Part shown: positions 1-5,101 of the stretch, in pieces
Layout of the letters: each line of letters begins with the position of its first letter
How positions within the stretch are numbered: the stretch's first letter is position 1
Source of the DNA: Conexibacter sp.
Lineage (GTDB): Bacteria; Actinomycetota; Thermoleophilia; Solirubrobacterales; Solirubrobacteraceae
Direction: 5' to 3'
NCBI GenBank assembly: GCA_025964295.1
Contig: JAOPZD010000668.1
Coordinates: 1 to 6,337 of the forward strand
DNA length: 6,337 nt
The notes under the pieces: model-generated
Seen by the model: only the letters and a program-made list of their open reading frames with translations
The model's database searches: none
What the model was told of the DNA's origin: nothing
Program-made: the position numbers and the translations under genes

Positions 1-33
1 ACGACTGAACCGCGATATGCGCGGTTGAGTCGT
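1..33. terminator. Hairpin just past the Fur-family gene, likely terminator
   Basis: Positions 1-14 pair with 20-33 around the loop ATATG. This gives 13 base pairs with a single G-G mismatch at 7/27 (arms ACGACTGAACCGCG and CGCGGTTGAGTCGT). It starts 38 nt beyond the stop of the leftward Fur-family gene, where a terminator is expected. There is no T-run on either side, as is common for terminator hairpins in GC-rich actinomycetes. Whether it also serves a gene arriving from the left cannot be seen, because the window starts here. Confidence 0.6.
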
Positions 34-71
34 CCCTCGACGCCGCGCTGCGGCTCCGCGCTGGACGCCGG

Positions 72-554
72 CTACGCCGGTGTCGCCGCCGCGCAGGCCG
101 CGCAGCGGCCCTCCACGACCAGCTCCGCCCCGTCCGGGGCGAAGCCCGCGGCGCGGGCGGCGCGCAGCGCGCGCGCCGTGTCGAGCGGGATGTCGAGGTC
201 CTCGACCAGGCCGCAGTCGCGGCAGCGCAGGTGCGCGTGATCCTCGACGCGCGGGTCGTAGAGCACCGGGCCGCCGACGGCGACGCGGCGGGCCTCGCCG
301 AGCTCGGTCAGCAGGTCGAGCGTCGCGTAGACGGTGGGCAGCGAGACGCCCGGCAGCTGCTCGGAGGCGCGGCGCAGGACCTCCTCGGCGGTGACGTGGC
401 GGTCGAGCTCGCGCAGGAGCCGGCCGATCACCAGGCGCTGGGAGGTGACGCGCTGGCCGCGGTCGCGCAGCGCCGCGACGAGGCGGGCCTCGGCGGCCTG
501 CTCGGCGGCCGCGCCGGCCTGGGGAGTTCGGGTGCCCTTCATACTCGCTCGCAC
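72..554 (-). CDS. Fur-family metalloregulator, PerR-like
   Basis: Probable metal-dependent DNA-binding repressor of the Fur family, acting as a cytoplasmic dimer. Counting from the GTG at 554 (160 residues), the winged-helix part holds the family signatures QRVTSQR (34-40), H53-V-TAEE and the recognition helix SLPTVYATLDLL (71-82). The dimerisation part has two CxxC pairs, C111/C114 and C151/C154, which form the usual structural zinc site. The regulatory-site ligands align with those of Bacillus PerR: H53, D100, H106, H108 and D119. The last matches PerR Asp104, where typical Fur proteins carry Glu, so peroxide sensing by iron-catalysed histidine oxidation is plausible but inferred. Start: GTG at 554 has an AAGGA about 11 nt upstream, whereas ATG at 542 (156 residues) has only a weak purine stretch, so both remain possible. 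The gene is divergent from the MbfA/VIT-type transporter, a likely target. Zur or plain Fur are alternatives. Confidence 0.93.
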   Translation of the reverse strand: MRASMKGTRTPQAGAAAEQAAEARLVAALRDRGQRVTSQRLVIGRLLRELDRHVTAEEVLRRASEQLPGVSLPTVYATLDLLTELGEARRVAVGGPVLYDPRVEDHAHLRCRDCGLVEDLDIPLDTARALRAARAAGFAPDGAELVVEGRCAACAAATPA

Positions 555-598
555 ATGTTAGGGCATCCTTATCTTTAGCGCCTTGTATTATGGACGGC
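555..598. promoter_or_regulatory. Divergent promoter/operator region between regulator and transporter
   Basis: This short stretch is clearly more AT-rich than the genes on either side and must carry the promoters for both directions. On the plus strand TATTAT (586-591) resembles a -10 box but has no convincing -35 at normal spacing. It overlaps the ATG at 590, which would favour a start further in. On the minus strand TAATAC (590-585) and TAAAGAT are possible -10 elements. TTAGG-GCAT-CCTTA (558-571) is an imperfect palindrome, four of five pairs matching, lying over the presumed ribosome-binding site of the regulator gene. It is a candidate autoregulatory operator. CCTT-containing motifs at 567 and 581 form a weak direct repeat of period 14. 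None of these matches a Fur or PerR box exactly. Confidence 0.5.
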
Positions 599-1111
599 GT
601 GAGCGATCACGCCATGCCCCTTCCCACCGCCCCGGCCCTCGACGCCGAGCGCCGCCGGCTCGTGCTGCAGCGCATCCAGCCCGGCCTCGTCGGGCTGATC
701 GACGGCACGATCTCGACGCTCGCGCCGATCTTCGCCGCGGCCTACATCGCGGGCTCGCGCGCCGCGCTGCTCGTCGGCCTGGCCAGCGCGCTGGGCGCCG
801 CGATCTCGATGGCGCTGTCGGAGGGCCTGTCCGACGACGGCTCGGTCACCGGCCGCGGCAGCTCGCTGTCGCGCGGGCTGATCACCGGCGGCGCGACGTT
901 CCTGGGCGGCACCTTCCACGCGCTGCCGTTCCTGATCGGGAACGTGTCGACCGCGCTGGCCGTGGCCTACGTCGTCGTGGCCTTCGAGCTGGTGACGATC
1001 GCGGTCGTCCGCAAGCGCTTCATGGCCGTCCCGCTGCCGGTCTCGCTCGTGCAGGTCACGCTCGGCGGCGTCCTCGTCGCCGTGGTCGGCGTGCTCGTCG
1101 GCCACGCGTAG
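590..1111 (+). CDS. MbfA/VIT1-CCC1 family iron or manganese transporter (membrane domain only)
   Basis: Integral membrane protein of 173 residues, probably exporting Fe2+ or Mn2+ from the cytoplasm. Five hydrophobic segments lie at about 31-53, 57-77, 94-116, 119-140 and 147-171. Family marks are the IDG motif of helix 1 (D38), SMALSEGLSDDGSVTGRG (73-90, with E78) after helix 2, and ATFLGG..HALPFLI (102-116). This wording is closest, from memory, to the C-terminal membrane half of MbfA, the alphaproteobacterial iron exporter that protects against peroxide. The N-terminal ferritin-like domain of MbfA is absent, as is the cytoplasmic metal-binding insert of plant and fungal VIT/CCC1 proteins. 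The start is uncertain: ATG 590, GTG 599 or ATG 614 would all leave helix 1 intact. The divergent PerR-like gene suggests metal or peroxide control. Metal specificity cannot be read from the sequence. Confidence 0.88.
   Translation: MDGVSDHAMPLPTAPALDAERRRLVLQRIQPGLVGLIDGTISTLAPIFAAAYIAGSRAALLVGLASALGAAISMALSEGLSDDGSVTGRGSSLSRGLITGGATFLGGTFHALPFLIGNVSTALAVAYVVVAFELVTIAVVRKRFMAVPLPVSLVQVTLGGVLVAVVGVLVGHA
596..613. repeat. Perfect inverted repeat at the transporter start
   Basis: GGCGTGA (596-602) and TCACGCC (607-613) are perfect complements separated by GCGA. The repeat ends one base before the in-frame ATG at 614 and covers the in-frame GTG at 599. It could be an operator half-site pair, or a hairpin in the mRNA leader if translation begins at 614. 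It may also be chance in coding DNA if ATG 590 is used. Confidence 0.45.
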
Positions 1112-1122
1112 CCTGCGGGCCG

Positions 1123-1773
1123 ATGCCCTTCGCCCGCGACGCCGCCACCCACGCCTACTACGACGCCCGGGCGCGCGAGTACGACGAGTGGTACGAGGGC
1201 ACCGGGAGCTTCGCGACGCGCGACCGTCCAGGGTGGTCGGCCGAGGTCGACCGACTCGTCGCGCTCGCCGCCGGGCTGCCGGCCGCGCGGACGCTGGACG
1301 TCGCCTGCGGCACCGCGTTCCTGACCCGCCACCTCGCCGGCCTCGCGGTCGGGCTGGACCAGAGCCCGGCGATGGTCGCCATCGCCCAGGACCGCCTGCC
1401 CGAAGGCCTGGCGCTGACCGGCGACGCGCTGGCGCTGCCGTTCGCCGGCGGCGCCTTCGACCGCGTCCTCACCGCGCACTTCTACGGCCACCTCGTGCCC
1501 GAGGAGCGCGCCGCGTTCCTGGCCGAGGCCCGCCGCGTCGCGCCCGCGGAGCTGATCGTCGTCGACTCCGCCCCGCGCCCCGGCGTCGAGCGCGAGCGCT
1601 GGGAGGAGCGCGTGCTCAACGACGGCTCGCGCCACCGCGTCTTCAAGCGCTTCCTCACCGGCCCGGAGCTGGCGGCCGAGCTGGGCGGGGACGGCGACGG
1701 CGACGCGGAGATCCTCATGGACGGCCGCTGGTTCTCCGCCGTCCGCGCCGCCGCGCCGAGCCCCGCCCCTTAA
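1123..1773 (+). CDS. Class I SAM-dependent methyltransferase
   Basis: Cytoplasmic methyltransferase of 216 residues with a Rossmann-type SAM-binding core. After an N-terminal region with HAYYDARAREYDEWY (10-24), a common lead-in of small-molecule methyltransferases, motif I is LDVACGTAFLTRHL (58-71). The acidic residue that would hold the SAM ribose is D79 in GLDQS, followed by MVAIAQDRL. D101 in GDALALPF and the FDRVLTAHF strand (112-120) complete the fold. The length suits the Methyltransf_11/25 families. The substrate is not recognisable. The ATG lies 11 bp after the stop of the transporter with only weak GGGC upstream, so translational coupling or co-transcription is likely. The reading frame stays open upstream to about 583, but that stretch overlaps the transporter gene in another frame and lacks homology signals. 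A strong hairpin follows 4 bp after the stop. Confidence 0.9.
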   Translation: MPFARDAATHAYYDARAREYDEWYEGTGSFATRDRPGWSAEVDRLVALAAGLPAARTLDVACGTAFLTRHLAGLAVGLDQSPAMVAIAQDRLPEGLALTGDALALPFAGGAFDRVLTAHFYGHLVPEERAAFLAEARRVAPAELIVVDSAPRPGVERERWEERVLNDGSRHRVFKRFLTGPELAAELGGDGDGDAEILMDGRWFSAVRAAAPSPAP

Positions 1774-1777
1774 AGAT

Positions 1778-1805
1778 CGACGGGCCGCCTTCCGGCGACC
1801 CGTCG
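1778..1805. terminator. Strong hairpin after the methyltransferase, likely terminator
   Basis: CGACGGG (1778-1784) pairs with CCCGTCG (1799-1805). After one C-A mismatch, CGCC (1786-1789) pairs with GGCG (1794-1797) around a TTCC loop. The result is an 11-bp stem 4 bp past the methyltransferase stop, with no following T-run. Its stem is almost the same as the palindrome at 5048-5075. Confidence 0.65.
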
Positions 1806-1964
1806 CGTTGCACGCACGGCCAGGGAATCCCCCGTCGCGCCTGGGCTGAAACCTCGCCCGCGCCGCCCGCCCCATACCTATGGACGCCGCGATGCCTATG
1901 CGGGCCCCCCGGACTGGTCCATCTGCCAGTAGCCGTGGGATCGCGACCCCGAGAAGCTCGGCGG
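1806..1964 (+). promoter_or_regulatory. Leader/promoter region of the secreted-protein gene
   Basis: Non-coding stretch between the hairpin and the signal-peptide start. No clear -35/-10 pair stands out. CATACCTATG (1873-1882) and GATGCCTATG (1891-1900) form an 8/10 direct repeat at an 18-bp interval, and the first is itself a CATA/TATG inverted repeat. GGGA-TCGCGA-CCCC (1937-1950) is a near-palindrome. The likely ribosome-binding site GAGAAG (1951-1956) lies 8 nt before the ATG and sits inside a small hairpin, CCGAG/CTCGG (1949-1953 with 1957-1961). I do not recognise a known riboswitch class here. Confidence 0.4.
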
Positions 1965-2039
1965 ATGCCCAAGCTCCTGGCCCTGGTCCTGGCCGTCCTC
2001 GCCCTCTCGATCGCCGCCGCCTCATCGGCGTCGGCCGCC
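1965..2039 (+). other. Sec-type signal peptide
   Basis: The first 25 residues have a short N-region with one lysine (MPK), a hydrophobic core of Leu, Val and Ala (4-19) and a small-residue end SSASAA. Cleavage is likely after an ASA or SAA at 22-25. There is no twin-arginine pair after the chosen start and no lipobox cysteine, so Sec export and release, not lipoprotein anchoring, is expected. Confidence 0.85.
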
Positions 2040-5018
2040 ATCATCGTCGGCACGAGCGGGGTGCGCCCCACCGTCGACCAGAACAGCGCGGGATCCGCCG
2101 AGGCGTTCCGCACGCCCGCGACCGCGTCGGGCACGGTCGACAGCATGAGCGTGTACGTCAACGCGACGTCGAAGGCGACCAAGGTCTTCGTCGGCCTCTA
2201 CACCGACGTCAACGGCCATCCGGGCACGCTGCTGACGCAGGGCTCGAAGGCCACGCCGACCGCGGGCGCGACCAACGACGTCACGGTCCCCGGCGTCGCG
2301 GTGACCAGCGGGACGCAGTACTGGATCGCGATCATGGGCACCGGCGGGCAGCTGACCTTCCGCGACCAGCTCGGGGGCGGCAAGTCCGAGACCCACGCGG
2401 TCAGCGGCATGTCGACGCTGCCCGGCAGCTGGCAGACCGGCATCACCTACAACGACGGCGGCCTGTCGGCCTACGGCTCGAGCTCGGGCGGCCAGCCCGC
2501 GCCGCCGGTGCTGAACATCACGCCGACGACGCTGTCGTTCACCGCCACGACCGGCGGCGCCGATCCCGCCGCCAAGACCGCCGCGCTGACCAACACCGGC
2601 GGCGGGACCCTCAGCTTCACGACGTCGCCCGGCGCCTCCGCCTGGCTGGCGGCCTCCCCCGCCTCCGGCTCGGCGCCGGCGACGATCACGGTCTCGCCGC
2701 ACGTCAGCGGCCTCAGCGCCGGCACCTACGACGGCACGGTCACCGTGACCGCCCCGGGCGCCACCGGCTCGCCGCAGACGATCGCCGTCCACCTCGTCGT
2801 CAGCGACCCCGCGCCGCCGGTGCTCGCCGTCACGCCGACGACGCTGTCCTTCACCGCCACGACCGGCGGCAGCGACCCGGCGAGCAAGACCGCGTCGGTG
2901 ACCAACACCGGCAGCGGCAGCCTCAGCTTCACGACCTCCACCGGCGCGGCCGCCTGGCTGGCCGCGACGCCCGCGTCGGGCTCGGCGCCGGCGACGATCA
3001 CCGCCTCACCGCACATCAGCGGCCTGAGCGCCGGCACCTACAACGGGACGATCACCGTCAGCGCCGCGGGCGCCACCGGCTCGCCGAAGGCGATCGCGGT
3101 GACCCTCACGGTCAGCGATCCCACGCCCCCGCCACCGCCGAGCGGCGCCGACTGGCTGCAGGTCGACCACGACCCGGAGCGCACCGGCTTCGCCAGCGGC
3201 GAGACCGCGCTCGGCCCGGCCGAGGCGCGCACGCTCGGCCAGTCCTGGTCCACGGCCCTGGACGGCAAGATCACCGCCCAGCCGCTGTACGTCGGCGGCG
3301 TGACCGTCGGCGGCCAGACCCGCAACGTCGTCGTCGCGGCGACGTCCGGCGCGTCGGTCTACGCGGTCGACGCCACGACCGGCACGATCCTGTGGCGGCG
3401 CAACTTCGGCACCCCGCCGGCCAACTGCGCGATCCCCGGCGGCTACGGCATCGTCGCGCCGCCCGCGATCGACAAGGCGCGCGGCCGGATCTACACCGTC
3501 ACCGAGGACGGCGTCCTGCGGACGCTGGCGATCGGCGACGGCACCGACGCGGCGCCCGGCGTCGCGATCGTCACCCAGCCGGTGACCAACCGCGTCTGGG
3601 GCGGCCCGACGATCCTCGGCTCCTCGACGCTCTACGTCTCCACCGCCAGCGACGGCTGCGACTCGGCGCCGTGGCGCGGCCGGATCCTGAAGGTCGACAT
3701 CGGCGGCGCGACGCCGTCGCTGACCAAGCAGTGGGACGTGGTCCAGGGCATCGCCGCCCCCAACGGCGGCGGCGGGATCTGGGGCTACGGCGGCGTCGCG
3801 GCCGACAGCGCGACCGGCAACGTGTACGCCGCGACGGGCGCCGACTCGGTCGAGGCCTACACCACCTACGCCGACCGCCTGGTCGCGCTCGACTCCAGCC
3901 TGAGCTTCCTCGGGTCGATCGAGCCCTTCCACCCGGCGACCTTCCCGTGCGGCGGCGCGCCGTGTGACGTCGACTTCGGCGCCACGCCGGTCGTCTTCAC
4001 CCCGACGGGCTGCTCGACGATGGTCTCGGCGGGCAACAAGAACGGCGTCCTCTACGTCGCCAAGGCGACCACGCTGGCCTCCAGCGGCACGGCCGAGCAG
4101 GCGATCCAGCTCAACCCGGCCAACGACTGGCTGGGCAGCGGCGGCATCGGCGGCGTGCCCGCCTGGTGGCCCGCGGGCCAGATGCTCTTCGTCTCCGACG
4201 TCGGCGACGGCGTGACCGGCGTGGCCGGCGGCGTCGTCGGCCTCAAGGTCGGCGCCGACTGCAAGCTGACGGTGGCCTGGAGCCAGCAGCTGGGCGGCGG
4301 CGCCAACCCGGACTCGACGCCGACGGTCGCCAACGGCGTCGTCTACGTCGGCGAGGGCAACACCGGCAAGCTCGTCGCCTACGACGCGCGGACCGGCGAG
4401 CGGCTCTACATCTCCGGCGGCAGCGGCGCGGGCTACGCGGCGCCGACGGTCGCCAACGGCACGGTCTTCCAGGGCACGTGGGACGGCTTCGCGCCCACGT
4501 CGAAGGGCACGCTGCGGGCCTACAAGGCCGGCGCCAGCCCGCCGCCGCCGCCGACCAACCCGGTGATCCTCGGCGAGAAGACGATCGGCACGCAGGCCGA
4601 CCAGAACGCCGACGGCAGCGCCGAGGCGTTCCAGTCGACGGCCAGCCAGGCCGGGACGATCCAGTCGATGGCGCTCTACCTCGACGCGGGGTCGACCGCC
4701 GCGAAGGTGACGATCGGCATCTACACCGACACGGGCGCGACCAAGCCCGGGACGCTGCTGGCCCAGGGCTCCAAGACGACGCTGACGGCCGGCGCGTGGA
4801 ACACGATCGCGATCCCCTCGACGGCGATCACGTCGGGGACCAAGTACTGGATCGCCATCCTCGGCTCCACCGGCGGGACGATCCGGTTCCGCGACGTCTC
4901 CGGCGGCTGCAAGAGCGAGACGAGCGCGTCGAGCGCGCTGACCGCGCTGCCGGCGACGTGGGCGACCGGCCTGAAGTACAGCGACTGCCCGCTGTCGGCC
5001 TACGGCGACGCGGGCTAG
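1965..5018 (+). CDS. Secreted BACON / beta-propeller protein with duplicated end domains
   Basis: Exported protein of 1017 residues whose function I do not recognise. Order: signal peptide (about 1-25); end domain copy A (26-171); two BACON-type beta-sandwich repeats (179-282, 283-386); linker TPPPPPSG (387-394); PQQ-like beta-propeller (395-857); linker SPPPPPTNP (858-866); end domain copy B (867-1017). The propeller opens with WLQVDHDPERTG and has eight blade signatures of the type GASVYAVDATTGTILW (462-477) and GKLVAYDARTGE (801-812), consistent with an eight-bladed BamB/quinoprotein fold. DVDFGATPVVF and AGNKNGVLYV resemble segments of PVA-dehydrogenase-like proteins. There is no adjacent Cys-Cys pair as in PQQ alcohol dehydrogenases, so a cofactor is doubtful. 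No sorting signal or C-terminal membrane segment is seen. BACON modules are associated with carbohydrate or mucin binding, so a glycan-binding surface role is inferred. The ATG at 1965 is chosen because the signal peptide begins there, with GAGAAG 8 nt upstream. Confidence 0.9.
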   Translation: MPKLLALVLAVLALSIAAASSASAAIIVGTSGVRPTVDQNSAGSAEAFRTPATASGTVDSMSVYVNATSKATKVFVGLYTDVNGHPGTLLTQGSKATPTAGATNDVTVPGVAVTSGTQYWIAIMGTGGQLTFRDQLGGGKSETHAVSGMSTLPGSWQTGITYNDGGLSAYGSSSGGQPAPPVLNITPTTLSFTATTGGADPAAKTAALTNTGGGTLSFTTSPGASAWLAASPASGSAPATITVSPHVSGLSAGTYDGTVTVTAPGATGSPQTIAVHLVVSDPAPPVLAVTPTTLSFTATTGGSDPASKTASVTNTGSGSLSFTTSTGAAAWLAATPASGSAPATITASPHISGLSAGTYNGTITVSAAGATGSPKAIAVTLTVSDPTPPPPPSGADWLQVDHDPERTGFASGETALGPAEARTLGQSWSTALDGKITAQPLYVGGVTVGGQTRNVVVAATSGASVYAVDATTGTILWRRNFGTPPANCAIPGGYGIVAPPAIDKARGRIYTVTEDGVLRTLAIGDGTDAAPGVAIVTQPVTNRVWGGPTILGSSTLYVSTASDGCDSAPWRGRILKVDIGGATPSLTKQWDVVQGIAAPNGGGGIWGYGGVAADSATGNVYAATGADSVEAYTTYADRLVALDSSLSFLGSIEPFHPATFPCGGAPCDVDFGATPVVFTPTGCSTMVSAGNKNGVLYVAKATTLASSGTAEQAIQLNPANDWLGSGGIGGVPAWWPAGQMLFVSDVGDGVTGVAGGVVGLKVGADCKLTVAWSQQLGGGANPDSTPTVANGVVYVGEGNTGKLVAYDARTGERLYISGGSGAGYAAPTVANGTVFQGTWDGFAPTSKGTLRAYKAGASPPPPPTNPVILGEKTIGTQADQNADGSAEAFQSTASQAGTIQSMALYLDAGSTAAKVTIGIYTDTGATKPGTLLAQGSKTTLTAGAWNTIAIPSTAITSGTKYWIAILGSTGGTIRFRDVSGGCKSETSASSALTALPATWATGLKYSDCPLSAYGDAG
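2040..2477 (+). repeat. End domain copy A (N-terminal)
   Basis: Residues 26-171 form a beta-rich domain matched by copy B at the other end of the protein. By hand alignment about 79 of 148 positions are identical with two one-residue gaps. Shared blocks include DQN..GSAEAF, PGTLL.QGSK, TSGT.YWIAI, FRD, KSET and LSAYG. I cannot assign a family name with certainty. Copy A lacks the two cysteines of copy B. Confidence 0.85.
2499..3122 (+). repeat. Two tandem 312-bp BACON-type repeats
   Basis: Unit 1 is 2499-2810 and unit 2 is 2811-3122, each exactly 104 codons, both starting APPVL and ending VSDP. By hand count 83 of 104 residues agree. DNA identity is also high, with an exact 23-nt run at 2667-2689 and 2979-3001. 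The pattern TPTTLSFTATTGG, then WLAA.PASGSAPATIT, then GLSAGTY.GT.TV fits the BACON/BACON_2 beta-sandwich family, in which glycan or surface binding is proposed. Each unit has the expected WL and GLSAGTY landmarks, so both look intact. Confidence 0.85.
4563..5015 (+). repeat. End domain copy B (C-terminal)
   Basis: Residues 867-1017, the counterpart of copy A. It has two cysteines, C982 (GGCKSET) and C1008 (SDCPLS), in a domain of an exported protein, so a disulfide is likely. At the equivalent positions copy A has glycines G139 and G165. The domain runs to within three residues of the C-terminus, with no anchor after it. Confidence 0.85.
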
Positions 5019-5040
5019 ATAACTCATCCAGGCCCGGAGC

Positions 5041-5082
5041 GCAACGACGACGGGCCGCCAGCTGGCGGCCCGTCGGCGTCGC
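5041..5082. terminator. Bidirectional terminator between convergent genes
   Basis: Positions 5048-5075 are a perfect 28-bp palindrome: CGACGGGCCGCC, the self-complementary centre AGCT, then GGCGGCCCGTCG. Outside a mismatch (5047/5076), three further pairs at 5044-5046 with 5077-5079 and two at 5041-5042 with 5081-5082 extend the stem. It lies 23-30 nt past the stop of the rightward secreted-protein gene and 20-27 nt past the stop of the leftward oxidoreductase gene, so it can stop transcription from both sides. There is no T-run. Confidence 0.75.
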
Positions 5083-5101
5083 TGCGCAAGGTGGCTGTGG
5101 C

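Noticed and set aside
396..857. PQQ-dependent alcohol dehydrogenase identity for the propeller
   Set aside because: Blade signatures fit the PQQ-like fold, but there is no vicinal Cys-Cys pair and no cytochrome domain. I kept the call at fold level. The coordinates here are residue numbers of the protein encoded at 1965-5018.
583..1122. Upstream in-frame extension of the methyltransferase
   Set aside because: It lies over the transporter gene in a different frame and reads as Arg/Ala/Pro-rich noise. The methyltransferase N-terminal pattern begins right after the ATG at 1123.
1188..1964. Upstream in-frame extension of the secreted-protein gene
   Set aside because: The frame is open through the methyltransferase gene and the hairpin, but a clear signal peptide starts at the ATG at 1965 with a ribosome-binding site 8 nt upstream.
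1806..1964. Possible cyclic di-GMP or other riboswitch in the leader
   Set aside because: CACGCAC at 1811-1817 recalls part of the GEMM consensus, but the conserved internal loops and receptor helix are not found in the rest of the leader.
1880..3967. 695-codon plus-strand open frame overlapping the secreted-protein gene
   Set aside because: Arg/His/Asp-rich translation with no recognisable domain, out of frame with the real gene. The two direct CCTATG motifs at its start look like leader sequence.
3006..5027. 673-codon open frame antisense to the secreted-protein gene
   Set aside because: Its translation is a low-complexity Arg, Ala, Gly and Asp mixture with no domain signal. It mirrors a gene with clear signal peptide and domains and is a product of high third-position GC.
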